DNA of 64,000 nt from positions 78,255 through 142,254 of IMG/VR virus record IMGVR_UViG_3300029267_004887; one strand, 5' to 3'. The translations under genes and the position numbers were made by a program. Source of the DNA: a virus. Shown piece by piece: positions 9,440 to 18,100 of this stretch (position 1 is its first letter; each line of letters starts with the position of its first letter). A model generated the notes under the pieces. That model did not search any database. It was not told the origin of the DNA and worked only from the letters and a program-made list of their open reading frames with translations.

Positions 9440-10114
9440 ATGGCAGGACCGCTTTCAGCGTTTTCAGGCGACTTTAAGTTACACAAAAAAGTAGCTGAGT
9501 TGATAATTGCTCCGTTGGACGACGAAGGTAAGATTGACGAAGATTTGGGTGGAGCGAGGGTACTTCAGTTTTATCCCGACAGCATAGAGGATTCCAAGAG
9601 TGCAGAATGGCAAAGCCGGAGTATACCTGGGGCTCCGTTACCGATGTATCAGTGGGTTAGTGGTAGTGAGCGGTCGTTTAGTTTGACAGCGGTTTTTACT
9701 CGGGACATGAATGGGGAGATTGGGAAGGATGTTGAGGAAGACAAGTACAACGTCGACATCGATGCTGCGATTGCATGGTTGAGGATGCTTGCTTCGAACG
9801 ATTATGTAGAGATAGGCGATGCTGGGTTAACAGCGGTAGCTCCTCCTATCTTGTGGTTACACGCTGTAGGGACGAAGATGGGGTATAACCTGGTAGCTTC
9901 TCAGCCACAGAATACAGAGGGTGGTGGAGTACATTGCATCTTGACTGAGGTGGGTGTTACTCGGTCAAACTGGTTTCAGGATGGAACAGTTAGAAAAGCC
10001 AGTGTGTCCTTGGCTTTCAACGAGGTGATGCAGATTGGCCAGGGTATCTATCCTTATGGTCGGAGTGATTTTTTGGACATGGCGAGTGCATATACCAGGA
10101 AGCCCTCAAAATGA
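9440..10114 (+). CDS. Tube/LysM-type baseplate protein candidate
   Basis: 224 residues. The segment FYPDSIEDSKSAEW...IPGAPLPMYQW...SERSFSLTAVF (about 38-88) matches the pattern of contractile-system tube/LysM-type proteins, where F-x-x-N/D-P-x-S is followed by IPG and a G-x-ER-S/T-F/L strand. Those proteins link the tail tube and baseplate, as T4 gp53 does. The C-terminal part (GIYPYGRSDFLDMASAY) also fits that group. The ATG has GGAGG upstream, and the stop overlaps the next ATG. The likeness was recognised by eye, so the exact subfamily is uncertain; if right, it favours a contractile tail. Confidence 0.55.
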   Translation: MAGPLSAFSGDFKLHKKVAELIIAPLDDEGKIDEDLGGARVLQFYPDSIEDSKSAEWQSRSIPGAPLPMYQWVSGSERSFSLTAVFTRDMNGEIGKDVEEDKYNVDIDAAIAWLRMLASNDYVEIGDAGLTAVAPPILWLHAVGTKMGYNLVASQPQNTEGGGVHCILTEVGVTRSNWFQDGTVRKASVSLAFNEVMQIGQGIYPYGRSDFLDMASAYTRKPSK

Positions 10115-10317
10115 GTGTACGAGAAATAATTTCTGGCAATGATCAAGACGTCAAGTTTGTTTCCATGGTATTGCATGGACGTTTGATGGATATTTTGGAA
10201 AAGGCAGGTGAGAAGAGAAGGAAGACGGTACAACAGCTTATTTCAGAGGCGATAATTGAAAAAGCTGAGACGATGTACGAGGAGGATTTTCCGCAAAAGA
10301 ATGGAGAAAAGAGATGA
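10111..10317 (+). CDS. Small helical protein, ribbon-helix-helix-like
   Basis: 68 residues; the ATG overlaps the preceding stop by 4 nt and its own stop overlaps the next ATG, so translation is likely coupled. The sequence VSMVLHGRLMDILEKAGEKRRKTVQQLISEAIIEKAE has the strand-helix-helix layout of ribbon-helix-helix proteins, although no key DNA-contact residues can be confirmed. It lies just before a holin-like gene. DNA binding is only a possibility. Confidence 0.6.
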   Translation: MSVREIISGNDQDVKFVSMVLHGRLMDILEKAGEKRRKTVQQLISEAIIEKAETMYEEDFPQKNGEKR

Positions 10318-10673
10318 GCGTTTACGAAGCGATTGTCAATGTGAACACGGTATTGATTTTGTTGGGGACTGGATTGATTATCTGGATCATTCGTCAGGCT
10401 GTTCCGGATGAGATAGAGGCGAAGAAGGTATGGCGGATCATCTTGCGGTTTTTGCCGATAGCTGTGGGAGCGGGGCTGGCGTTGATTCCTGGGATAAAGC
10501 CGATGGAAAACATTTCTCAGTCAGTTATTATTGGTGCTGTCACTGGTTCGTTATCGTCGAGTACTTATGAGATCGTTAGAGAGTTGATGGGTGAAAAAAT
10601 CAAGGTGCTTATGGGGAGCCCTCAACAGAGGAAGCGACAGTCTATTGTTCCATCGATTCGCAAGGGGGGGTGA
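10314..10673 (+). CDS. Holin-like membrane protein
   Basis: 119 residues with two or three hydrophobic segments: VLILLGTGLIIWIIRQA (about 13-29), a central ILRFLPIAVGAGLALIPGI (about 43-61), and a weaker SVIIGAVTGSLSSST. The C-terminus is basic (PQQRKRQ...IRKGG). Size, multiple membrane segments and a charged tail fit a phage holin. It is followed immediately by another small membrane protein. No sequence family was recognised, so the holin call rests on topology and context. Translation is coupled by an ATGA overlap. Confidence 0.5.
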   Translation: MSVYEAIVNVNTVLILLGTGLIIWIIRQAVPDEIEAKKVWRIILRFLPIAVGAGLALIPGIKPMENISQSVIIGAVTGSLSSSTYEIVRELMGEKIKVLMGSPQQRKRQSIVPSIRKGG

Positions 10674-10675
10674 AT

Positions 10676-11005
10676 ATGCCAATTATCAAGATGGCATGGC
10701 ATATATTGAGGACATTTTGGTGGGTAATTATCCTTGTTGTCGTCGCGATTTTAGTGGGTGGTATTTACATTTTGAATCGTAAAAAACGTGTAAAGATAGA
10801 GCATTCACCAGGGGAGAACGCACCGTCTTTGGTGGTTGAGGCGACAAGGCATGTGCAGGAAGCGGTAACAGATTTCCGAATTGAGAAGGCAATAATTGGT
10901 ACAAGGATGGACACCAAACGACGGATGTTAGAAGATATTCGTCGTGATCCAAGCGGCGAAAGGCGGAGAGAGAGACTAGCTAATCTTCTCAATACTGGCT
11001 TCTGA
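10676..11005 (+). CDS. Single-pass membrane protein
   Basis: About 109 residues. One strong membrane segment (WWVIILVVVAILVGGIYIL, about 15-33) is followed by RKKR and a long charged cytoplasmic-type helix (TRHVQEAVTDFRIEKAI...KRRMLEDIRRD). The ATG at 10676 follows a G-rich Shine-Dalgarno; the in-frame GTG at 10670 is also possible. With the preceding gene it may form a holin/antiholin or membrane assembly pair, which is inference from adjacency. Confidence 0.6.
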   Translation: MPIIKMAWHILRTFWWVIILVVVAILVGGIYILNRKKRVKIEHSPGENAPSLVVEATRHVQEAVTDFRIEKAIIGTRMDTKRRMLEDIRRDPSGERRRERLANLLNTGF

Positions 11006-11017
11006 ACTGGAGAATGC

Positions 11018-11446
11018 ATGGAATTGCTAAACCCTCTTACGATTGCCAGGGGGGACAATCGTTACCTACTTAAAAAGATTGAGGTAGCATGTCTTGCTGG
11101 TGATGCCGTGGGAAATTGTATGTGTATCAGGGGTGTACGAGTAAATGGCAAGTGGAGGGTTGAAACAGCTGATCCGTCGGAACGAGCGAAGATGCCAGCC
11201 GTTGGTATATTAATTTCAAAATCGACACCTACCGTTGGTGTTATGCAGATGTTTGGAGTATGTGATTTATTTACAGCAATGACGCCAGGACAGTTGGTTC
11301 TGGTTGGCAAGGATGGAGATGTATTGGATGAAGTACCGGTGATATTGCCAGGGGATTATTTCTGGGCACAACAAATAGGGATAGCAGTAGCTGAAGATCT
11401 GTTGATGTTGTCCGGAGTGGCCTCGATGACTCGGTACTCAGGCTAG
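11018..11446 (+). CDS. Small capsid/fibre-associated protein
   Basis: 142 residues, beta-rich. The pattern AKMPAVGILISKSTPTVGVMQMFGVC...LTxxxPGQLVLVGKDGDV...FWAQQIGIAVAEDLLML resembles a module seen in many phage fibre and decoration proteins, where a P-A-x-G-I element is followed by an early G-V and a late IGxA strand. TGGAG lies upstream of the ATG. A virion surface or fibre-adaptor role is likely but not proven. Confidence 0.55.
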   Translation: MELLNPLTIARGDNRYLLKKIEVACLAGDAVGNCMCIRGVRVNGKWRVETADPSERAKMPAVGILISKSTPTVGVMQMFGVCDLFTAMTPGQLVLVGKDGDVLDEVPVILPGDYFWAQQIGIAVAEDLLMLSGVASMTRYSG

Positions 11447-11459
11447 AAGGAGCAGAACG

Positions 11460-12140
11460 ATGGTCATGAAAAAGAAACACATAACGAAAGCGAAGAAGAA
11501 CAAGATGAAGGATGTGAAAGCGGAAAAGAAAAAGGGAAAGACTTTGGAGCTTGTGAAGTCTACAGATGCCGCCTTAGATTTTGAGCAGCCTGTGGATGAG
11601 AAATCTGTGGATGAGAAACCCGTGGATGAGAAATCTATGAGTGAGGGTTTGGTGAACGTAGCTGAGGAAAGAGAGAAAGAGAGAAAAGCAAAAGAGGAAG
11701 AGGAAAAAGCAAAAGCGGAAGAGGAAGCTCTCAAAGAGAAGAAGAGATTAGAACGATTGGCCGAGGCAGCAACAGGTGTTATCCAGGATGCTCGGGTTTT
11801 CAAATTGATGTATCTGGAGAAGTGCGCCATAGAGGCGACATTGCAAATACAGGTACGAAGGTCGGCGTATGAAGCTCGTATCATCGCACTCAGGCAAGAG
11901 ATGGCAGGGGTTGTTCAGCAATGGGAAGCGACACAAAGCAAATCTGTGCGAAAGATCTCTAATGTTAGAAGAGAGATCGAAGAAGATTATGGAATTTATA
12001 TGAACCATTGGGGCTATGACGACGAAACAGGCGTTTTGCAACAACTTCCGCAGGAAATAGTAGACGAAAATACAACAAAGCCGGAAAAAGATAGTAAACT
12101 TAATACTGAAGCTGACAAAAACACTACTGGAGGTAAATAA
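11460..12140 (+). CDS. Highly charged coiled-coil protein
   Basis: 226 residues. The N-terminus is Lys-rich (KKKHITKAKKNKMKD), followed by a short PVDEKSVDEKPVDEKS repeat, then a long Glu/Lys/Arg/Ala helix (about 65-100), and a second helical region (about 110-165). No enzyme motif or membrane segment is seen. It precedes the 620-residue fibre, so a fibre-assembly chaperone or virion-internal protein is possible. The VDEK[SP] repeat near residues 48-60 is a local DNA duplication. Confidence 0.6.
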   Translation: MVMKKKHITKAKKNKMKDVKAEKKKGKTLELVKSTDAALDFEQPVDEKSVDEKPVDEKSMSEGLVNVAEEREKERKAKEEEEKAKAEEEALKEKKRLERLAEAATGVIQDARVFKLMYLEKCAIEATLQIQVRRSAYEARIIALRQEMAGVVQQWEATQSKSVRKISNVRREIEEDYGIYMNHWGYDDETGVLQQLPQEIVDENTTKPEKDSKLNTEADKNTTGGK

Positions 12141-12194
12141 GAACAGTAGAATTTCTGGTATGCGAGAAGCATATTTAGAGAAGGAGAAAGAAGC

Positions 12195-14057
12195 ATGGCC
12201 ACGAGGAAATTTTTGTATGGTGATAGTAACGGTTATCATCGAGAGCAAGATCCCGCTGATGACATAGCTCTTGGTGGGCTCGCGATGAGCGGGAACATTA
12301 CCATGGGGACGAATCAAATAACTGGTTTGACTGGTGGTGATGCTTCTGGAGAAGCTTTGGCCTATGGTCAGAGTGGCGCGTCTCTAGCTGGCTTGAGTAT
12401 CGACACCAGCGAACTAGATATGAACAACCAGCAGATAACCAACGTAGCAGACGGCACGGTGTCGCATCACGCTGTGAATCTGTCACAGCTTGAGCAGGCG
12501 GTTATCACAGGTGGGACAATCAAGGAGCTGTTGCTCCATGAAGATCAGGTTGACGATACGGAAGGTGTGTTGGCATCTTCGGCATTGACCATCGCAACGA
12601 ATCCAGCCTCGGGCGATACGATTACGTTGACAGATGGCACGACCACCAGGACGTACGGTGCTGGCACAGGTGGCGATGTACAGTACACCATCGGTGCTAC
12701 CGTAGCAGACACCATGCAGAACCTGGCTACTGCGATTGACGGCGACGGTTCTGGTGCTTGGGGTGCGACATTCACGACGGATCTGGACTCGATTGATGCT
12801 GACGGTGTTGTGGTTATCACAGAGGAAGACAACGACGGTGCAGCTTCTGAGATTTACGGTACCTGGACAACTCAGGCGAATTGTCAGATCGTCGATTACA
12901 CTGAAGAAACGCAGTACAGCAAGAAGACGACGACAGCACTTCCTACTTCCGATCCAGCGGCTACCAACTTTGGTATTCGCAGGACTCAGGCTTCCTTGTC
13001 ACCTGGTGAGCTTCACTATGTTGAAGACAATGACACCATTTACGGATGGGACGATGATGCTGAGCAATGGAACGTGATGTCCGGTTCTGCATCTCTTCCG
13101 GACGCGACGTCTGCATCGGGTGGTGGAGTCAAGGGTAAGGTCACCTTCGACAGAGACTTTGGTCTTTTGGTCAACACTGGTATCGCGAAGATTTCAGTAG
13201 CGGCCAACACAGGGCTAGGGTTTGACGGAAATGGCGATCTTCAGGGTGTTGCCGACACCACAGCGGGTATGGAGCTTGGCGCGAATGGTTTCGGAATCGA
13301 TATTGCTGCGTCTAATCCTGGTGTTGGTTTCGACGGCAGCGGCGATCTCGAAGCGAAGGCGGATACCACGGCTGGTATTGAGATAACGGCAAATGGTATC
13401 GCGATTGACATTGGCGCTACCAATCCAGGCGTTGGTTTCGACGGGTCTGGAGATCTCGAAGCCAAGGTTGTGGCAGCTGGTGGTGTTGAGAAGGCGGCGA
13501 CTGGTCTTCAGATCAAGATCGACGACACTCCCGATACCTTGGATGTTGACGCAGACGGGCTCAAAGTCGTCGGTCTTCCTTCTACATTCAAGATCAACGA
13601 CACAGCAGTTGGCGCGACGGTAACAGCGGCCAATCTCGACACGGTAACCGATGGGTCGAATGCAGATGCGATGCATACTCACGCAGGTGTCGACGAGGCG
13701 AAAGCGATTGAGAATTCGCTGACGGCAACTGAGAATGTAACCATTGGCGACCCGGTATACGTTGATACCAATGGTAACGCTGTGTCCAAGGCAGATGCCA
13801 GTAACGACAGCAAGTACGAAACAATTGGTGTAGCCAAGGCGACAATCACGGCCACCAATCCTGTAGACGTCGTTTCATTTGGCCCTTGCGATGTTATTAC
13901 TGGCGCGACAGCTGGAGACAGGTATTACATGGCAGCGGGCGGTGGATTGACTACTACGGTTCCGGCAGCTGGAAACTGGGTTGTCGTCATGGGGTTTGCG
14001 CTGGATGCAAATACTTTGTTCGTCATGCCGAGGATTCTGCACAAACGGTTCGCATAG
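12195..14057 (+). CDS. Tail fibre protein
   Basis: 620 residues, Gly/Ala/Thr/Asp-rich. An N-terminal region (MSGNITMGTNQITGLTGG) is typical of phage fibres. The middle (about 345-430) has repeats of PGVGFDGSGDLEAK and TTAGIEITANGIAIDIG. The C-terminal domain (about 505-620; ENVTIGDPVYVDTNGN...GDRYYMAAGGGLTT...NWVVVMGFALDA) matches a beta-module often found at the end of phage fibres. Codon choice is more C-rich than in neighbours (many GAC, ACC, GTC), a possible sign of transfer. A Shine-Dalgarno AAGGAG precedes the ATG, and a terminator hairpin follows the stop. Confidence 0.75.
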   Translation: MATRKFLYGDSNGYHREQDPADDIALGGLAMSGNITMGTNQITGLTGGDASGEALAYGQSGASLAGLSIDTSELDMNNQQITNVADGTVSHHAVNLSQLEQAVITGGTIKELLLHEDQVDDTEGVLASSALTIATNPASGDTITLTDGTTTRTYGAGTGGDVQYTIGATVADTMQNLATAIDGDGSGAWGATFTTDLDSIDADGVVVITEEDNDGAASEIYGTWTTQANCQIVDYTEETQYSKKTTTALPTSDPAATNFGIRRTQASLSPGELHYVEDNDTIYGWDDDAEQWNVMSGSASLPDATSASGGGVKGKVTFDRDFGLLVNTGIAKISVAANTGLGFDGNGDLQGVADTTAGMELGANGFGIDIAASNPGVGFDGSGDLEAKADTTAGIEITANGIAIDIGATNPGVGFDGSGDLEAKVVAAGGVEKAATGLQIKIDDTPDTLDVDADGLKVVGLPSTFKINDTAVGATVTAANLDTVTDGSNADAMHTHAGVDEAKAIENSLTATENVTIGDPVYVDTNGNAVSKADASNDSKYETIGVAKATITATNPVDVVSFGPCDVITGATAGDRYYMAAGGGLTTTVPAAGNWVVVMGFALDANTLFVMPRILHKRFA

Positions 14058-14073
14058 TAACTTAGGAGGACAG

Positions 14074-14105
14074 GCTCCGGAGAATTCTCTCCGGGGCTTC
14101 GTCTT
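14074..14105 (+). terminator. Hairpin terminator after fibre gene
   Basis: A perfect 10-bp stem with one G-T wobble (14074-14083 with 14088-14097) and a 4-nt loop AATT-type sits 16 nt after the fibre stop. It is followed by TTCGTCTTT, a weak T-rich tail. The AGGAGGA at 14063 has no start next to it. It probably ends or attenuates the upstream fibre transcript. Confidence 0.6.
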
Positions 14106-14113
14106 TGAGGTCT

Positions 14114-14677
14114 ATGGATAGAATTCGTCCACTAAAGATAGAGAGTATTTCTGGGGGTGGTTCTCAGGATAATGTCTATCCGCATGACATGAATCCTAAC
14201 GAAGATGGGGTAGAGGTTCGTGGTGTCTTGTTGCAAAATGATACTTCGGACGATGAGGTAGTGGTTGTTTCCAGGGATGCTTCGAACAACATGACGTTTG
14301 AGGACGGTGTTGTAAGCGGCACGAAAACACTGACTGAGTTATTGAGCGGCAGTGGTGGGTTGACTGAAAACTCTCACCGGATATTGAGACAGTTGATTCA
14401 TTTCATCGACGATGGTCCGGCTGAGGGGTTTACCAGTGGGGCGTACAGAGAAGTTACGGGGACAGTCTTTCCGACTTCGATCATTTGGTATACAGATAGT
14501 GGGAAAACTGAAAAAATAGTTGAGAAGAATATTACATGGTCTGGTGTGACTCCGACGACGATTGAGTGGAAAATGTACGACGAAGACGGCAGTACTTTAT
14601 TAGTGACGGTATCAGATGCGATTACTTATTCGGGTATTTTCGAGACAAGCAGAACGAGAACGATAACGATTGAGTAG
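14114..14677 (+). CDS. Beta-rich virion-associated protein
   Basis: 187 residues from ATG 14114 (TTG 14105 is an alternative; neither has a strong ribosome site). It starts MDRIRPLKIES and contains PHDMNPNEDGVEVRGVLLQ, a pattern found in small phage virion proteins that precede fibre genes. The rest alternates short strands. It is separated from the previous operon by the terminator hairpin and lies 8 nt before a cysteine-cluster gene. Function is unknown. Confidence 0.55.
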   Translation: MDRIRPLKIESISGGGSQDNVYPHDMNPNEDGVEVRGVLLQNDTSDDEVVVVSRDASNNMTFEDGVVSGTKTLTELLSGSGGLTENSHRILRQLIHFIDDGPAEGFTSGAYREVTGTVFPTSIIWYTDSGKTEKIVEKNITWSGVTPTTIEWKMYDEDGSTLLVTVSDAITYSGIFETSRTRTITIE

Positions 14678-14685
14678 GTGAGGAA

Positions 14686-15081
14686 ATGTCTGTGAGAATC
14701 TGTGGCGAATGCACTGCGTGCTGCAAGTCAGTTGCTTTGCCAGAGTTTAACAAGGCAACGAATGAGCCGTGCGAGCATCTCCGGGAGGGCTGCGGGATAC
14801 ATGAAACTCGTCCAGAAAGTTGCCGTGCTTTTCAGTGTGCTTGGCTGTCGAAAATGACGGGATTCAAAGATGAGAGTATGCGTCCAGATCGATGCGGTGT
14901 GGTAGCGGCAGTTGGTCCGACGGAGCACGGCAGGGGCGTGTATTTTTATTCAGTCTGGAAAGGCGCAACGGACGAGGATAGAATCCAATCGATTATGAGA
15001 ATATACAATCTCAGGTTCCCTATTTTGCTAGTTTCTCACACGGGGAACAGGGGCGGACTGCTCAAGGCTGGAGAAGCGTAA
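14686..15081 (+). CDS. YkgJ-like cysteine-cluster protein
   Basis: 131 residues. It has CGECTACC (residues 6-13), then CEHLREGCGIHETRPESCRAF, then CAWL and RPDRCGV. That spacing fits the YkgJ zinc/iron-chelating cysteine-cluster family, which has CxxCxxCC and a C(x)2-4 Y/H-x-x-RP-x-x-C-R core. YkgJ-family proteins bind a metal ion; their reaction is unknown. It is about half identical by eye to the product at 18097. The stop overlaps the next ATG (TAATG), so the genes are co-transcribed. Why a phage carries it among fibre genes is unexplained. Confidence 0.75.
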   Translation: MSVRICGECTACCKSVALPEFNKATNEPCEHLREGCGIHETRPESCRAFQCAWLSKMTGFKDESMRPDRCGVVAAVGPTEHGRGVYFYSVWKGATDEDRIQSIMRIYNLRFPILLVSHTGNRGGLLKAGEA

Positions 15082-15293
15082 TGGTAGATGGAATTGCACG
15101 GGTTTTATACACGGCTGACGGCGAAGAGATAACCGTTTACGAAAAGGCTGGAGTTCAGTCTATCGCTATTCAGTCAGTTGATATGATTCGTTTATTGAGA
15201 GACATAAAACAAGAATTGCGTAAGATGAATTTCCAGTTGAAAATTATCACTGGATTGAACGTGAGCGAAAACGACTTGGAGGGACAAGAATGA
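15081..15293 (+). CDS. Small hypothetical protein
   Basis: 70 residues, overlapping its neighbours at both ends by 1 and 4 nt. The N-terminal half is strand-like (GIARVLYTADGEEITVYEKAG); the C-terminal half is amphipathic helix (IRLLRDIKQELRKMNFQLKIITG). No family recognised. Its coupled position between a cysteine-cluster gene and a tagged appendage gene suggests it is translated together with them. Confidence 0.6.
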   Translation: MVDGIARVLYTADGEEITVYEKAGVQSIAIQSVDMIRLLRDIKQELRKMNFQLKIITGLNVSENDLEGQE

Positions 15294-15889
15294 GCGGTAT
15301 TATTATAGACGGTTCGGGGAAAGGTTTTAACGCCAAGGTCAACCAACGTCAAGAGCTTCAGGTGCAATCCAGGGCGATTCCTCATGCAGCATTGAAATGC
15401 GTTAGGGGAGAAGTTTTTTTGGTCTCTACACCGTGGAGAAATATAGATTCCACTGGTGGTAGGCTTATTTGGATGTTGTTTTCAGATCCTGTCAAATATT
15501 TGGTAATAGAACAACTGATGATTGCTTGGGATGGTGGAAGTACCAACTATAATAAACCTTTGGAAGTTGAATATATACTTGGTGACAGTGCGCCGACAAC
15601 AGGTACTGCTGCTTGGGCAGCAGCAAATACAAACTCCTTGAGCACTAACGAATTAGATGCGACGTTGTTAGTTTGGGACGGTACAACAGGAAGCGGTATG
15701 ACTGGGCATACGCCAGGTGCAGCAGCAGGAAGATTACAGGCAGCTCCTGGTTATACGTCATCTCTAGTTGAGGGGAAGATGATCGTTGGGTCAGGGATGA
15801 CATTATCAGTTAACGTCAAAGCGCCAGAAACAGGCCGGATGTCTTTTTCTGGGTATTTATATTTGTTTGATCCAGAAGTAGACGGTTAG
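15290..15889 (+). CDS. Appendage protein with DGxGKG N-tag
   Basis: 199 residues. The first 25 residues (GIIIDGSGKGFNAKVNQRQEL) match the N-terminal tag of the next two large genes: DGxGxGxxAKVxxxxxLxV. The rest is beta-rich and ends RMSFSGYLYLFDPE. The shared tag probably docks these proteins on the same virion site, with different C-terminal bodies; that is inference from the repeated motif. Translation is coupled through an ATGA overlap. Confidence 0.65.
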   Translation: MSGIIIDGSGKGFNAKVNQRQELQVQSRAIPHAALKCVRGEVFLVSTPWRNIDSTGGRLIWMLFSDPVKYLVIEQLMIAWDGGSTNYNKPLEVEYILGDSAPTTGTAAWAAANTNSLSTNELDATLLVWDGTTGSGMTGHTPGAAAGRLQAAPGYTSSLVEGKMIVGSGMTLSVNVKAPETGRMSFSGYLYLFDPEVDG

Positions 15890-15898
15890 GAGGAACAA

Positions 15899-16477
15899 AT
15901 GGGGTTTCGTATTGAAGATGGCACTGGTCGTGGTCGGACTGCGAAAGTAAACGAGTTGAATCGTCTTGAGGTTTCGGCTGTTACGCTCACGGAGATTTCA
16001 GACATAGCACGTAGCGGAGGTGCCTTTTCTGTTGTCGCAAGGCATACGATCCAAGCCGATTCCACTGAAGAAAATTTGTTGTATATCAAGAACAACAATG
16101 ACGCCAAGTGTATACACTTGCACAGCATCCGTCTTGCGGCAAAGGTCACAGCGGCTGGTCTCTTAGTTATTAGTTATTTCGATCCTGTTCGAGTCAGCGG
16201 GGGGACTGAAAAAGAGGCGGTGCAATTGAATCGGCAAAAAGCGAAGGCGGCAGATGCCGATTTGTATGATAATTCATCAAATGATCTTTCGTTGACGTTG
16301 ACAGCGGCGAAGGAATTCGCAGAATTTCGTCTTGGTGCCACTGGCACGGCGTTTTTTGAGTCAGATGGTGCGTTGGTTTTGGGGCCTGGAGATACATTTG
16401 GCATGACGGCAGAGGGGATAGATGGGGATTTGGTTACTGCTTCGATTTTCTTTTTTGAGGCTGAGGAGTCGAAATAA
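15899..16477 (+). CDS. Appendage protein with DGxGRG N-tag
   Basis: 192 residues. The start FRIEDGTGRGRTAKVNELNRL is the second copy of the tag. The body (ENLLYIKNNNDAKCIHLHSI...LVISYFDPVRVSGGTE...GALVLGPGDTFGMTAEG) reads as a jelly-roll-like beta sandwich. It is probably a paralogue of the preceding gene with the same fold. AGGAGG lies just before the ATG. No catalytic motif is seen. Confidence 0.65.
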   Translation: MGFRIEDGTGRGRTAKVNELNRLEVSAVTLTEISDIARSGGAFSVVARHTIQADSTEENLLYIKNNNDAKCIHLHSIRLAAKVTAAGLLVISYFDPVRVSGGTEKEAVQLNRQKAKAADADLYDNSSNDLSLTLTAAKEFAEFRLGATGTAFFESDGALVLGPGDTFGMTAEGIDGDLVTASIFFFEAEESK

Positions 16478-16480
16478 AAA

Positions 16481-18100
16481 ATGCCTGTTGATGTGCACAT
16501 AAAAGACGGGGCTGGAAGCGGATGCACTGCCAGCGTGACTCCGGTAGGTGGAGGTAGGCCAGAACTTGCTGTGTCCATCGAAGGGCCTTGGGATCGTAGT
16601 AAATCTGGAGATATAAAGAAGATTTCTGCAATTGAGTTATCGACAAACGGGAAGAGTGTTGCGGGTTTTCAAATTACTGGCGAATGGGTTGGCAATATTG
16701 TTTTTGAGAGCACGATAAATGGGTATGATTGGACGGATTTGATCTGTTTCCCGACAGCTCCTGGTTCTACATTGGTTATCAGCACGTTGGTGAACGGATC
16801 ATTCCGGGCGGCTTGTGGAGCATTTCAGTCTGTCCGCGTGCGTGCCGAATCGTGGACTAGTGGTACGGCCCGTGTATTGCTTCGTGCCTCGCCATCACCG
16901 GCAGAGCTTGTTCCGTTGTCGATCAATAGTGCTGGACGTTTGCTGGTAGATGTAGAGCCTTTGTCTGATCGAGGATTTCGCGCAGTAAAAGCTAATTCAG
17001 CTGGGCTTCCAGCGGTGTTGACGTCAGAAGGCACGGCACCTTTTGCTGTTGGCGGTGAAACGTTAAATATCGACATCAACGGAGATTCTCAGACTTGTAA
17101 TTTCCCAACTTCAGCAGAATCAGCTGGTACGTCGACGTCTGGTGCTGATCCATCGGTTGATCTTGGTGGTAGCCGTAAAATGAAAGTCAGTATCGATGGT
17201 GGTGCATCAACAGAAATTGATATTGGGAAAGATCGAGTTGGTGGGCCTGATATTGCGTCAAGGATTGAAGATGAAATTCAATCCGACGTTCCGAACGGGA
17301 GCAGTGCTACTTGCGATTACAATGATACGACTCCAGGGCGATATGTTGTCACTAGTGGCTCGACAGGCAGCAGTTCGTCGGTGGTCATTGTTAATTCTGG
17401 CAAAGACAATATGGCTGATAACTTGAAGCTTGGTGTCGCTAATGGTGGTACTGAGGTATCGGGTGAGTCGGGGGATGATTATTCGGCAGATGACGTAGTG
17501 GTCGAATTGAATGCGCAGCTTACCGATATTTATGCGTATGTGGACAATGGAGACGTCGTAATAGAGACACAAGACATCGGTGATTCTGCAACGTTAGAAG
17601 TGACAGGTGGCGCAGCAAATACTGATTTAGATTTTCCAACTGACGAGGTGACGGGCTCGCCAGCCACAGGTGCTGTCAATTTGGCAGTAGATGGATCGAC
17701 GACTGAGCAAGTATTTCGGATTGAACAACATGCCTCGCGAGTGTTTACGGTCACACGGCTGATCTATTCCATACGAGATTCTGATATGGCGTTGAACAAG
17801 TTCGGTGGGATTACCGCGTTGACAAATGGAGTGATTGTCAAGGTTGAGAATTCAGGTGAACCCTTGAGAGAGTGGTTTACGTTTAAGACCAACTCGGAAT
17901 TATTGGCGAGAGCGCGTGATGGTGGCCAGCTGATTGTCGATGCTTACACAGGTGGCGAAGATTTGATTCATGCTGATTTTTTGTTAGAGCCTGGGATACC
18001 GTTACGACCTGGGAGTGTGGACAAGATTCAGATTATTGTAAGGGATGATCTGTCCTCGCTTACGAATTTTGATGTTTTGGCAGAGGGTTATCTCACATGA
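16481..18100 (+). CDS. Large tagged appendage/fibre protein
   Basis: 539 residues with three parts. The N-terminal tag (VHIKDGAGSGCTASVTPVGG) matches the two preceding genes. A long central region (about 180-405) rich in Asp, Gly, Ser and Thr contains GGSRKMKVSIDGGASTEIDIG. The C-terminal domain (about 415-539; ITALTNGVIVKVENSG...IIVRDDLSSLTNFDVLAEG) is shared with the product at 18489 (ITALTNGLLL...FVVRDDLSSIDNIRAYAH). It sits 3 nt after its neighbour's stop with little ribosome site, so coupled translation is likely. Virion appendage role inferred. Confidence 0.65.
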   Translation: MPVDVHIKDGAGSGCTASVTPVGGGRPELAVSIEGPWDRSKSGDIKKISAIELSTNGKSVAGFQITGEWVGNIVFESTINGYDWTDLICFPTAPGSTLVISTLVNGSFRAACGAFQSVRVRAESWTSGTARVLLRASPSPAELVPLSINSAGRLLVDVEPLSDRGFRAVKANSAGLPAVLTSEGTAPFAVGGETLNIDINGDSQTCNFPTSAESAGTSTSGADPSVDLGGSRKMKVSIDGGASTEIDIGKDRVGGPDIASRIEDEIQSDVPNGSSATCDYNDTTPGRYVVTSGSTGSSSSVVIVNSGKDNMADNLKLGVANGGTEVSGESGDDYSADDVVVELNAQLTDIYAYVDNGDVVIETQDIGDSATLEVTGGAANTDLDFPTDEVTGSPATGAVNLAVDGSTTEQVFRIEQHASRVFTVTRLIYSIRDSDMALNKFGGITALTNGVIVKVENSGEPLREWFTFKTNSELLARARDGGQLIVDAYTGGEDLIHADFLLEPGIPLRPGSVDKIQIIVRDDLSSLTNFDVLAEGYLT

